NCBI GenBank assembly: GCA_900318605.1
Contig: ONLJ01000012.1
Span: 1 to 37,415 of the forward strand
Length of the DNA: 37,415 nt
Source of the DNA: an uncultured Rhodospirillaceae bacterium
GTDB lineage: Bacteria > Pseudomonadota > Alphaproteobacteria > RF32 > CAG-239
Direction of reading: 5' to 3'
How positions within the stretch are numbered: the stretch's first letter is position 1; the number at the start of each line of letters is the position of its first letter. The notes under the pieces were generated by a model. The model was given only the letters and a program-made list of their open reading frames with translations, was not told the DNA's origin and did not search any database. Made by a program: the position numbers and the translations under genes. This document shows positions 1-7,702 of this stretch, one piece after another.

Positions 1-1030
1 ATATAATTTCCGAGTTTCCGGTACCCTTAAACTCTTCAAAAATAACTTCATCCATACGCGAACCGGTATCAATCAAAGCAGTGGCAATAATAGTAAGAGA
101 ACCACCTTCTTCAATATTACGAGCAGCACCTAAAAGACGTTTTGGACGTTGCAGAGCATTAGCATCAACACCACCGGTTAAAACTTTTCCTGAAGATGGT
201 ACAACAGCGTTATACGCACGACCAAGACGAGTAATAGAATCAAGCAATATTACTACATCTTTTTTATTTTCAACCAAACGTTTTGCTTTTTCAATACACA
301 TTTCCGCAACTTGTACATGTCTTACGGCAGGTTCATCAAAAGTAGAAGATATAACTTCACCTTTAACCGAACGTGTCATATCCGTAACTTCTTCCGGACG
401 TTCATCAATCAATAAAACCATCAAATAAACTTCCGGATGATTTACGGCAATAGCATGGGCAATATTTTGCAGCATAACAGTTTTACCAGTACGCGGCGGA
501 GCAACGATAAGACCTCTTTGTCCTTTTCCCTGAGGAGATATTAAATCAATCACACGGGTTGTATAATCCTTGTCACCGCATATTATATCAAAATTAAGCT
601 TTTCCTTAGGATACAAAGGAGTTAAGTTATCAAAATTTACTCTGAGTTTAGATTTTTCCGGATCATCAAAATTAACGGTATTAACTTTAGTTAAAGCAAA
701 ATAACGCTCATTATCCTTCGGAGCTCTGATTTCACCCTCAACCGTATCACCTGTTCTCAAAGAATATCTTTTAACCTGCTGAGGAGAAACATATATATCA
801 TCGGCACTGGCTAAATAATTTGATTTAGATGAGCGCAAAAATCCGAAACCGTCCTGCATAACTTCAATTACACCGTCAGCATTTATAACGGTATCAACTT
901 CAGAGAGTTTTTTCATTATTGCAAAAATTAAATCTTGAACACGCATAGAAGATGCATCTTCAACTCCTAAATCTTCTGCCTGATTCAATAACTCGGTAGG
1001 AGATTTTTCCTTCAATTCCTTTAAATACAT
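1..1030 (-). CDS. rho: Transcription termination factor Rho (C-terminus cut by window edge)
   Basis: Rho is a hexameric RNA-dependent ATPase/helicase that ends transcription of untranslated RNA. Translating the minus strand from the ATG at 1030 gives an uninterrupted frame of about 343 residues starting [20 protein letters not shown], with the N-terminal RNA-binding cold-shock-like part ([24 protein letters not shown]), the Walker A loop APPRTGKT (bases near 490-515), and Walker B with the following conserved stretch [15 protein letters not shown]. Full-length Rho is about 420 residues, so roughly 75 C-terminal residues lie beyond position 1. A Shine-Dalgarno AAAGG sits five bases before the ATG. 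The gene diverges from coaE across the putative origin and has its own promoter at 1096-1124. Identity is very secure. Confidence 0.97.
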   Translation of the reverse strand, partial: MYLKELKEKSPTELLNQAEDLGVEDASSMRVQDLIFAIMKKLSEVDTVINADGVIEVMQDGFGFLRSSKSNYLASADDIYVSPQQVKRYSLRTGDTVEGEIRAPKDNERYFALTKVNTVNFDDPEKSKLRVNFDNLTPLYPKEKLNFDIICGDKDYTTRVIDLISPQGKGQRGLIVAPPRTGKTVMLQNIAHAIAVNHPEVYLMVLLIDERPEEVTDMTRSVKGEVISSTFDEPAVRHVQVAEMCIEKAKRLVENKKDVVILLDSITRLGRAYNAVVPSSGKVLTGGVDANALQRPKRLLGAARNIEEGGSLTIIATALIDTGSRMDEVIFEEFKGTGNSEII

Positions 1031-1095
1031 TTGAACCTTTTATTTTTTAGAGATCATAAATCAAGAAAGTTAATATTGAAAATTTAACTAAAGAG

Positions 1096-1124
1096 CTTAT
1101 ATTATGTTTTGAATTAAAAGTCAA
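1096..1124 (-). promoter_or_regulatory. Predicted sigma-70 promoter of rho
   Basis: On the minus strand, -35 TTGACT (1119-1124) and -10 TATAAG (1096-1101) are separated by 17 bases. Transcription would start near 1089, about 60 bases before the rho ATG. The DnaA-box-like TTTTCCACA at 1129-1137 lies just upstream of the -35 element. Confidence 0.6.
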
Positions 1125-1290
1125 CATTTTTTCCACACATATTTTTACAAAATAATATTTTAAAGAATCTATTTGTTGTTTATTTATCCCTGTTAAAAAT
1201 GTTCATAATAAAATATACACATTTTTATCAACAAACAATTAAAATTTTAAAATTTATAAATTCAATAATTTAAAAAAAATATAATTAAAT

Positions 1291-1328
1291 TTATTAACAT
1301 ATATGCATATCTTTTTTAATGTTAATAA
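1291..1328. repeat. 10-bp perfect inverted repeat of TTATTAACAT boxes
   Basis: TTATTAACAT (1291-1300) is mirrored by ATGTTAATAA (1319-1328) with an 18-bp centre. Each arm contains one of the six TTATNAACA boxes, so this is a head-to-head pair of boxes inside the putative origin. Confidence 0.7.
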
Positions 1329-1380
1329 CTTTTTTTATACTTTTTACAATATGTATATTGTTTGTTAGAATTTTCAATAT

Positions 1381-1408
1381 TTGAAATCTTATAAACAGTT
1401 TTTATAAT
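1381..1408 (+). promoter_or_regulatory. Predicted sigma-70 promoter of coaE-dnaQ-ampG
   Basis: The -35 TTGAAA (1381-1386) and the exact consensus -10 TATAAT (1403-1408) are 16 bases apart. The start site would be near 1415, giving a leader of about 38 bases with AAGG (1442-1445) as ribosome binding site. The -10 box lies within the loop of the 14-bp inverted repeat at 1385-1425, so a protein bound to that repeat would cover the promoter. Confidence 0.65.
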
Positions 1409-1425
1409 GTTCTGTTTATAAGATT
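1385..1425. repeat. 14-bp perfect inverted repeat straddling the coaE -10 box
   Basis: The left arm AATCTTATAAACAG (1385-1398) is exactly complementary to the right arm at 1412-1425, with a 13-bp centre holding the TATAAT box. Each arm includes a TTATAAACA 9-mer. It could be an operator, or a pair of DnaA-type sites linking origin and promoter. There is no T-run following as for a terminator. Confidence 0.7.
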
Positions 1426-1452
1426 CATAAAATTTTGTTTTAAGGTATAAAA

Positions 1453-2031
1453 ATGAAAATAATTGCCGTTACGGGTTCGATAGGATGTGGAAAAACTTAT
1501 ATATCAAACATAATAAGAAGTATAGGTTATAATGTATTTGATGCCGATAAAGAGGTTAAATTATTTTATAAAAAAGAAAAATTTTTAAGATTGATTAAGC
1601 AAAATTTTCCTGAAGTATTTGATAATAATAAATTTAATAAAAGAAAATTACGTGATTTAGTTTTCAATAATAAAAAAGAATTAAAAAAACTTGAAAGTAT
1701 AACACATCCTTTATTAAAGATAAAATTAAAAGAAAAAGTCAGAAAATTATATAAAAAAACAGACTTATTATTTATAGATGCCGCTTTAATTTATGAAATG
1801 AAATGGGATATATATTGCGATTATATAATACTTGTCGATGTTGATAAAAATATTCAAAAACAAAGAGTTATAAAAAGAGATAATATATCTGAGCAAGATT
1901 TTAAAAAAATAATTGCCAATCAAATTGATAATGATATAAAAAAAGAAAAGGCTGATTTGGTTATAAATACACAATTGCCTCAAGGAATAATAAAAAGCAT
2001 ATTGATAAGATTTATAAACGAGGTAATTTAA
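1453..2031 (+). CDS. coaE: Dephospho-CoA kinase
   Basis: CoaE phosphorylates the 3'-hydroxyl of dephospho-CoA with ATP, the last step of coenzyme A synthesis in the cytosol. The 192-residue protein has the usual length. The P-loop GSIGCGKT is at residues 8-15, the substrate-binding stretch FDADKEV follows at about 29-35, and the IDAALIYEM segment corresponds to the family's conserved LLFE region. The codon use is extremely AT-rich and the protein lysine-rich, more so than genes further right, fitting its position beside the AT-rich gap. The stop codon overlaps the dnaQ start (TAATG at 2029-2033), so the two are translationally coupled. The coaE-dnaQ order is the one found next to the origin in Caulobacter. 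Confidence 0.93.
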   Translation: MKIIAVTGSIGCGKTYISNIIRSIGYNVFDADKEVKLFYKKEKFLRLIKQNFPEVFDNNKFNKRKLRDLVFNNKKELKKLESITHPLLKIKLKEKVRKLYKKTDLLFIDAALIYEMKWDIYCDYIILVDVDKNIQKQRVIKRDNISEQDFKKIIANQIDNDIKKEKADLVINTQLPQGIIKSILIRFINEVI

Positions 2032-2735
2032 TGCGTGAAATTTGTTTTGATACTGAAACAACGGGTTTTAATCCATATACCGGCGACCGTTTGGTTGAGA
2101 TTGGCGCCGTAGAAATAATAAATAAAAAAAGAACAGGAAAAGTTTTTCATAAATATATAAATCCTGAAAGAGATGTTCCCGAATCGGCAGTTAATGTTCA
2201 TGGTATAACCAATGAATTTCTGGCAGACAAACCGGTTTTCAGCGAAATTGCTCAAGAATGGATAGATTTTGTCGGTGATGATAATTTAATTGCTCATAAT
2301 GCCATAGATTTTGATATGAAATTTATAAATTATGAATTAAAAAAAGCCGGATATAATGAATATGACAGTGACAGATTTATAGATACTCTCATAATAGCAA
2401 GAAATATGTTTCCCGGTGCGAGAAACAGCTTAGATGCTCTTTGTAAAAGATTTAATATCGACAACTCCGCTCGTACGGTTCACGGAGCTTTATTGGATGC
2501 CGAATTATTGGCTGATGTATATTTACAACTTTCCGGCGGTGATGAACCGAGTATAAATTTCAATAAAACAGATAATAATATTGTTATTGGCGGAGAAATT
2601 ATTTTCGGCAGTGAAAAAATACTGACACCGCGGGATTTCAATATCAGTGAGAAAGAAAATCAAGCGCATATTGAATTTATGGAAAAACACTTAAAAACTC
2701 CTATCTGGCTCAGAGAGAATAAAAAAGATGATTGA
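2031..2735 (+). CDS. dnaQ: DNA polymerase III epsilon subunit (3'-5' proofreading exonuclease)
   Basis: DnaQ is the editing exonuclease of the replicative polymerase, bound to the alpha subunit. This 234-residue DEDDh-type exonuclease shows ExoI DTETTG at residues 7-12, ExoII in AHNAIDFDMKFINYEL (about 88-103) and ExoIII HGALLDAELLADVY (about 150-163) with the catalytic His and Asp. The C-terminal 60 residues after the nuclease fold are where DnaQ binds DnaE, and they contain no clear clamp-binding motif that I can identify. It starts within the coaE stop codon and its own end overlaps the ampG start by 8 bases. A general DEDDh exonuclease is possible, but the coaE neighbour supports dnaQ. 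Confidence 0.93.
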   Translation: MREICFDTETTGFNPYTGDRLVEIGAVEIINKKRTGKVFHKYINPERDVPESAVNVHGITNEFLADKPVFSEIAQEWIDFVGDDNLIAHNAIDFDMKFINYELKKAGYNEYDSDRFIDTLIIARNMFPGARNSLDALCKRFNIDNSARTVHGALLDAELLADVYLQLSGGDEPSINFNKTDNNIVIGGEIIFGSEKILTPRDFNISEKENQAHIEFMEKHLKTPIWLRENKKDD

Positions 2736-4002
2736 ATATCTGAAATACATATATAAAACATATATAAATCGTACGATGCTTAAAATGTTGGCACTTGGTT
2801 TTTCGAGTGGTTTTCCTTTTTTATTGACATTCGGAACTTTAACATATTGGTTCAAGGAAGCAGGATTAGCAATAGCTTTAATCGGCGGATTTTCACTTGT
2901 TAAAATTCCATATTCCTTAAAATGGCTATGGTCGCCGGCAATAGATAATATAAAAATACCGGTTCTTTATAAGATAGGTCGTCGCCGTTCTTGGGGAATC
3001 ATAATTCAAATACTTTTGTTTATTTCGATATTTTCACTTTCGTGTTTTAATCCGGCTCAAAAAACTTCATTGATGGCTTTTTTAGCGGTATTAACAGCAT
3101 TTTTATCAGCATCTCAAGACATAGTTTTGGATGCTTACAGAGTTGAATGTTTTGAAAAAACTCCTGATAAACAAGCCTCCGGAGTTGCAATTTTTGTTTT
3201 AGGATATCGTTTAGGGTTGATATATTCCGGAGCCGGAGCCTTATATTTAGCTTCTTTTTATGATTGGAATACATCTTATAAAATAATGGCATGCGGTGTG
3301 TTTGTCGGATTGATAACTTTAATATTTTCATCAGAAGCGGTAAAATATAAATACGAAAAAAAGAAAGTTGATATAAAAGAATTTTTCAATAAATCGGTAA
3401 TAGCACCGTTTAAGGATTTTGTAAAAAATAAAAATTGGGGTTGGATTTTATTGCTTATTTTTACATATCATTTAAGCAACGCATATTTCAATCCGGTAAT
3501 CAATCCTTTTTATGATGATATGGGATTTACCAAGATTGAAGTGGCTAATGTCATGAAACTCTACGGCATGATTGCAGCAATAATGGGCGGTATTGTCGGC
3601 GGTCTTATTATCAATAAAATAGGACTGAGAAACGGATTACTGTATTTCGGAATTTTACAATGTTTATCAACAATGTTGTTTTCAGTGCAAGCAATTTACG
3701 GACATAATATGCCCATGTTTATTTTTGTTGTAACTGTTGAAAACTTTATTTCAGGATTAGCCACTACGGCACTAGTTGCCTACATATCATCTCTTTGTAA
3801 TAAATTATACACGGCAACTCAATATGCTCTTTTATCTTCGGTAATGAGTATATCTCGCGATATTTTTTCGGCAACCAGCGGAATTGTAGCTCAATTTTTA
3901 GGATGGAAATTGTTTTTTGTTTTCAGTGCTATAATGAGTTTACCTAGTATCTTGATAATAATGATTATTTTGAAAAAAAGTGATTGTAAAATAAAAAAAT
4001 AA
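2728..4002 (+). CDS. ampG: AmpG-family muropeptide permease (MFS)
   Basis: AmpG imports GlcNAc-1,6-anhydro-MurNAc and its peptides from periplasm to cytosol for cell-wall recycling. The 424-residue protein is strongly hydrophobic, with about 12 predicted membrane segments. The N-terminal signature is very characteristic: LGFSSGFPFLLTFGTLTYW, then KEAGLAIALIGGFSL and PYSLKWLWSPAIDN, and later SASQDIVLDAYRVE, matching the AmpG/SLC33 branch of the major facilitator superfamily. It overlaps dnaQ by 8 bases and is the last gene of that run. A 33-bp gap precedes the next gene. Substrate is inferred from family membership; related acetyl-CoA or siderophore carriers of the same fold are less likely. 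Confidence 0.88.
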   Translation: MIEYLKYIYKTYINRTMLKMLALGFSSGFPFLLTFGTLTYWFKEAGLAIALIGGFSLVKIPYSLKWLWSPAIDNIKIPVLYKIGRRRSWGIIIQILLFISIFSLSCFNPAQKTSLMAFLAVLTAFLSASQDIVLDAYRVECFEKTPDKQASGVAIFVLGYRLGLIYSGAGALYLASFYDWNTSYKIMACGVFVGLITLIFSSEAVKYKYEKKKVDIKEFFNKSVIAPFKDFVKNKNWGWILLLIFTYHLSNAYFNPVINPFYDDMGFTKIEVANVMKLYGMIAAIMGGIVGGLIINKIGLRNGLLYFGILQCLSTMLFSVQAIYGHNMPMFIFVVTVENFISGLATTALVAYISSLCNKLYTATQYALLSSVMSISRDIFSATSGIVAQFLGWKLFFVFSAIMSLPSILIIMIILKKSDCKIKK

Positions 4003-4035
4003 GTTTAATATAAAATCAGTTTGAAGGAATAAATC

Positions 4036-5085
4036 ATGCCTTACCTGACTGATGAGGATATATTAAACGAGAATAAAGATAAAGCCGAAGAAGTTTTATC
4101 TAAAAGTTATTCATGGCAGGCAATCGCTAAAAAAGATAATGAAGAAATAAAACAACATATTGTTTTTACTGGAAAAAATTTAACCGGTGGAAATTTTGAA
4201 GGCGAAGATTTACAAAATGCCGATTTCAGTGGCAGTAATTTACAGGAAGTAAATTTCAAGAATGCCGATTTACGCGGAGTTAATTTTACCGGCGCTGATT
4301 TGTCGGGAGTTGACTTAACGGGAGCAAATTTAGAAGGTGCGATTTTTACCGGCGCTAAACTGATAGGTGCAAATTTAACCGGTACTAAATTAAAAGATGT
4401 ACGTTTTATTGATGCCGATATTCAGGATGCAATTTTTTGGGGTATTGATATCAATGATATATCTCTTGCCGATTTGCAGGAAATAATCGAATACTTAGCA
4501 AAATACTATCCGCATAAGCTGAATTTAAGCCGCATAAATTTAGCATTACTTGATTTAAGACGGATAGATTTAACACAAGTAAATCTCAAAGGTGTAGATT
4601 TTACCGGATGTGATTTTACCGGTGTTAATATTTTTGAGCTTGATTTAAGTGAATGTATTATATCGCCGGCGCAGATTGAGCAGGCAATAGGACATCAGCC
4701 GACACCTCTGGAATTGGAAAAAATATTATCACCGAAAAAGAAAAAAAATAAGAAAAAGGGAAAAGGCATAGATTTTACCAAATTTTTTGACAGCAGAGGC
4801 AGTTTTGATTGGGATACAACCAAAGGCGGTACGGATATCAATAAGCTTTTTAAGGCCGGAAAAGAATTTATCAGAAGTTTTCAGAAAGATGACGGCAAAG
4901 AAAAATTTAATGAGAAACATTCAAAAGATAAAGAAGAAAATACAGATGAAAGAGAAAATAACACTGAAGACTTAAGAAAAGCGATAGAAAAACATAAACA
5001 GGAAGTTTTGAATAAATTAAAACAAGAAAAAGAAGAAACAAAATCAATGAATCGCATAAAATCAGACAGAGGAATAGAAAGATAA
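4036..5085 (+). CDS. Pentapeptide-repeat protein with charged C-terminal tail
   Basis: Pentapeptide repeats, A(D/N)LXX, fold into a square beta-helix; function cannot be read from the repeat alone. In this 349-residue protein repeats run from about residue 48 to 135 (for example NADFSGSNLQ, GADLSGVDLTGANLEGAIF) and resume at about 163-205 after a non-repeat insert containing DLQEIIEYLAKYYPHKL. A lysine cluster follows (SPKKKKNKKKGKG, about 232-244). The last 70 residues are highly charged and probably coiled-coil. There is no signal peptide or membrane segment, so it is cytosolic or secreted by a dedicated system. Ribosome binding site GAAGGAAT lies upstream and the stop abuts the rarA start. 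Similar repeats occur in gyrase-protecting proteins and in secreted effectors; neither role is shown here. Confidence 0.85.
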   Translation: MPYLTDEDILNENKDKAEEVLSKSYSWQAIAKKDNEEIKQHIVFTGKNLTGGNFEGEDLQNADFSGSNLQEVNFKNADLRGVNFTGADLSGVDLTGANLEGAIFTGAKLIGANLTGTKLKDVRFIDADIQDAIFWGIDINDISLADLQEIIEYLAKYYPHKLNLSRINLALLDLRRIDLTQVNLKGVDFTGCDFTGVNIFELDLSECIISPAQIEQAIGHQPTPLELEKILSPKKKKNKKKGKGIDFTKFFDSRGSFDWDTTKGGTDINKLFKAGKEFIRSFQKDDGKEKFNEKHSKDKEENTDERENNTEDLRKAIEKHKQEVLNKLKQEKEETKSMNRIKSDRGIER

Positions 5086-6402
5086 ATGGAAGAAACGTTG
5101 TTTTCCAATAATGTGAAAAGACCTCTGGCAGACAGAATGCGACCGACAAAATTGGAAGAAGTTGTCGGTCAAAATCATATTGTCGGCGCTGATGCTCCGT
5201 TAGGACGCATGATAAAGTCCGGTAAGATAAATTCATTTATTTTATGGGGACCTCCGGGGTGCGGAAAAACGACGATTGCAAGGCTGATAGCCGAATATAC
5301 AAATCTTTATTTTGAGCAGATATCAGCAGTTTTTTCCGGTGTTGCCGACTTAAAAAGAGTTTTTCAATATGCTGAGGAACGCCGTAAAAATCAAGGAAAA
5401 GGAACTCTCCTTTTTGTAGATGAAATTCATCGTTTCAATAAATCTCAACAAGACGGATTTTTGCCTTATGTTGAAAACGGAACGGTAATTTTAGTCGGTG
5501 CCACAACCGAGAATCCGTCTTTTGAACTTAATTCCGCTCTTTTATCACGTTGTCAGGTATTTGTACTTAATCGCTTGAACACTGATGACTTTGAGGAGTT
5601 GTTGCAACGTGCCGAAAAATTTGAGAATAAAAAACTCCCTATTGATGATGAAGCAAGGGATTTTATTAAAGAAATTGCCGATGGCGACGGACGTTATATT
5701 TTAAATATTGCCGAGAATATATGGTCTTACGCCAAAGAAGGGGAAATTTTCAATAAAGAACAAATATTAAAAATAATTCGTTCTCGCGCGCCGATTTATG
5801 ACAAAGGCCGTGACGGGCATTATAATCTGATTTCGGCAGTTCATAAATCACTTCGAGGCTCTGATGTTGATGCGGCGCTTTATTGGGCGGCACGAATGCT
5901 TATTGCCGGTGAAGATCCGCGCTATTTATTACGCCGGTTACTTCGTTTTTCAATCGAAGATGTATCGCTTGCCGATCCGAATGCCGTAAATCAAGCGATT
6001 TCGTGCATTGAAACATACGAACGTTTAGGTTCGCCGGAAGGAGAGCTTGCGGTTATGCAGCTGGTGGCATATTTAGCAACCGCCCCGAAATCGGCAGGAG
6101 TATATAAAGCAATGGATAAAGCTTATGCTGCTGCCAAAAGAACAGGCTCATTGATGCCGCCGAAACATATATTAAATGCTCCGACTAAGCTGATGAAGAA
6201 CTTAGGTTATCATGAGGGCTATATTTATGATCAGGACTTAGAAGACGGTTTTTCAGGTCAAAATTATTTTCCTGATGATATGAAAAGAGAAAAGTTTTAT
6301 TATCCGGTAGAGCGCGGATTTGAGCGCGAAATCAAAAAGCGCATTGAATACTTTGATAAACTCCGCGCCGAAAAACAGGCAAAAATGAAAAAGGAAAACT
6401 AA
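5086..6402 (+). CDS. rarA: RarA/MgsA-type AAA+ ATPase (replication-associated recombination)
   Basis: RarA acts at stalled forks and single-stranded gaps, with SSB, and is related to clamp-loader ATPases. The 438-residue length matches the family. Visible motifs are Walker A GPPGCGKT (55-62), Walker B LLFVDEIHRFNKSQQD (about 108-123), sensor 1 GATTENPSFELNSALLSRC (138-156), and the family-typical C-terminal segments DVDAALYWAARMLIAGEDP and PEGELAVMQLVAYLATAPKS with YPDDM-like FPDDMKREKFYYPVERGFE near the end. It directly follows the pentapeptide gene with no gap and is followed after three bases by the next gene, so the run is probably co-transcribed. Identity is secure. Confidence 0.95.
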   Translation: MEETLFSNNVKRPLADRMRPTKLEEVVGQNHIVGADAPLGRMIKSGKINSFILWGPPGCGKTTIARLIAEYTNLYFEQISAVFSGVADLKRVFQYAEERRKNQGKGTLLFVDEIHRFNKSQQDGFLPYVENGTVILVGATTENPSFELNSALLSRCQVFVLNRLNTDDFEELLQRAEKFENKKLPIDDEARDFIKEIADGDGRYILNIAENIWSYAKEGEIFNKEQILKIIRSRAPIYDKGRDGHYNLISAVHKSLRGSDVDAALYWAARMLIAGEDPRYLLRRLLRFSIEDVSLADPNAVNQAISCIETYERLGSPEGELAVMQLVAYLATAPKSAGVYKAMDKAYAAAKRTGSLMPPKHILNAPTKLMKNLGYHEGYIYDQDLEDGFSGQNYFPDDMKREKFYYPVERGFEREIKKRIEYFDKLRAEKQAKMKKEN

Positions 6403-6405
6403 AAA

Positions 6406-6774
6406 ATGACAGATAAAAAAAATATAAAAGCCATTATTTATTATAAGGATTTTTTACTTTTAAGTGAAGAACAAATAAAAAATCTTTTAGAAAATAAAGA
6501 TGTCGAATTTTTGATTTCGATAAAAAAGGAAGAATACAAAAATTTAAGTTTCGAAGACAAGGAAAAACTTTACGGTTTTCGCCGTACGATAAGAGAACCG
6601 CTGAAAAAACCGATTATCAATAAGGAAGAAATATTTTTATATAAAGATTTTCCGCCAATGCCGGAGATAAAAATCATAAAAGAATCTTTTTATGAAAAGC
6701 ATAAAAAGGCATCAAAACCATATTGCCCGCGCACCATCGGTCGTCCGAATACCAAGAAAAAAGGCAGCAGATAA
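6406..6774 (+). CDS. Small basic protein of unknown function
   Basis: I do not recognise this 122-residue protein. It is rich in Lys and Glu, with no signal peptide, no membrane segment and no cysteine cluster. The N-terminal half alternates short hydrophobic strands with Lys/Glu stretches (IKAIIYYKDFLLL, DVEFLISI). The C-terminal 45 residues are proline- and lysine-rich and end in RPNTKKKGSR, which looks disordered and able to bind nucleic acid. It is almost certainly a real gene: AAGGA precedes the ATG, and it is packed between rarA (3-base gap) and the pseudouridine synthase (stop adjacent to the next ATG). The position and basic tail suggest an RNA- or ribosome-related role, but this is only inference. 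Confidence 0.75.
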   Translation: MTDKKNIKAIIYYKDFLLLSEEQIKNLLENKDVEFLISIKKEEYKNLSFEDKEKLYGFRRTIREPLKKPIINKEEIFLYKDFPPMPEIKIIKESFYEKHKKASKPYCPRTIGRPNTKKKGSR

Positions 6775-7701
6775 ATGTCCGGTGTTAAAATCATAAAAAT
6801 AAAATCTGAAGATGACGGAATTCGCTTAAATCGTTGGTTTTTGCGCGAATATCCGGCGCTTAGCTTATCGCGTTTGCAAAAATTATTGCGCACCAAACAA
6901 ATAAAGGTTGAGGGAAGACGCGCGGAAACATCGACCCGTTTGCTTGCCGGTCAGGAGCTCAGAATCCCGCCGCTTGACAACGAGAAAGCTGTTCCGGAAA
7001 ATAAAGCATTAAGTAAAAATGACGCTGATTATATTGCCTCACTCGTAATTTATAAAGATAAGGATATTATTGTTATAAATAAGCCTTCCGGTTTAGCGGT
7101 ACAAGGCGGAACCAATACAACTCGCCACGTTGACGGAATGTTGGAAGCATTGAAATTTGAGAATACGGAAAAACCGAAACTCGTACATCGCATTGATAAA
7201 AACACCAGCGGTATTTTGGTTTTGGCACGCAATCGCAAATCAGCCGATATATTAACCAAGGCTTTTCGTGAGAAAAGAATCAATAAAACTTATTTAGCAC
7301 TTGTGCGCGGATGTCCTGAACCGCGGGAGGGAATTATTGAATATCCGCTCGAGAAAGTCGGCGAAAAAATGGAAGTTGTTGAAGACGGTCAAAAGGCTTT
7401 AACGCAAATAAAAGTGCTTGATAATACCGGCAAAAAATTTGCGCTTGTCGAAGCTCATCCTTTGACCGGAAGAACTCATCAAATCAGAGCGCATTTGGAA
7501 GCAATAGGCACACCGATTGTCGGCGATGATAAATATTTCGGCGAAAAAAGAGAACATTTTCAACAAATTCAGGATAAATTGTATTTACATGCTTACAAAA
7601 TTGATTTAAGTGATATATATAATAAAAAAACAGTTATAACAGCTGACCTGCCGAAGTATTTTGTTGAGGCTTGTCAATTTTTCGGATTGGAGATAAAATA
7701 A
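6775..7701 (+). CDS. rluC: RluC/RluD-family 23S rRNA pseudouridine synthase
   Basis: Converts uridines of 23S rRNA to pseudouridine; which uridines cannot be told from sequence. The 308-residue protein has an N-terminal S4 RNA-binding domain (about 15-65, DDGIRLNRWFL...LSRLQKLLRTKQIKVEG) and a RluA-type catalytic domain from about residue 90. The catalytic motif HRIDKNTSG (138-146) contains the nucleophile Asp141; INKPSGLAVQGG (101-112) and HPLTGRTHQIRAHL follow the family pattern. Length and S4 domain favour RluC over RluA. It starts right after the stop of the preceding gene, and the AsmA gene begins one base after its stop codon. Confidence 0.92.
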   Translation: MSGVKIIKIKSEDDGIRLNRWFLREYPALSLSRLQKLLRTKQIKVEGRRAETSTRLLAGQELRIPPLDNEKAVPENKALSKNDADYIASLVIYKDKDIIVINKPSGLAVQGGTNTTRHVDGMLEALKFENTEKPKLVHRIDKNTSGILVLARNRKSADILTKAFREKRINKTYLALVRGCPEPREGIIEYPLEKVGEKMEVVEDGQKALTQIKVLDNTGKKFALVEAHPLTGRTHQIRAHLEAIGTPIVGDDKYFGEKREHFQQIQDKLYLHAYKIDLSDIYNKKTVITADLPKYFVEACQFFGLEIK

Positions 7702-7702
7702 A

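Larger units (their letters stand above)
1031..1452. other. Candidate replication origin: AT-rich gap with six TTATNAACA boxes
   Basis: This 422-bp non-coding gap between divergent rho and coaE has 65 G/C bases by hand count (15% G+C). It holds six exact matches to TTATNAACA, one substitution from the DnaA box TTATNCACA: 1200-1208 (-), 1225-1233 (+), 1291-1299 (+), 1320-1328 (-), 1389-1397 (+), 1413-1421 (-). Two near-canonical boxes also occur: TTTTCCACA at 1129-1137 and ATATACACA at 1213-1221. Between 1240 and 1297 only one or two bases are G or C, which suits an unwinding element. Genes on both sides point outward. In Caulobacter and Rickettsia the origin lies in this neighbourhood (rho/hemE on one side, coaE-dnaQ on the other). 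An alternative is simply an AT-rich double promoter region. Confidence 0.65.

Noticed and set aside
81..428. Plus-strand frame of 115 residues
   Set aside because: It lies wholly antisense to rho, whose protein is unmistakable in the other strand.
1031..1452. CtrA sites (TTAA-N7-TTAA) in the putative origin
   Set aside because: TTAA words are plentiful because of base composition, but none of those checked had the 7-bp spacing.
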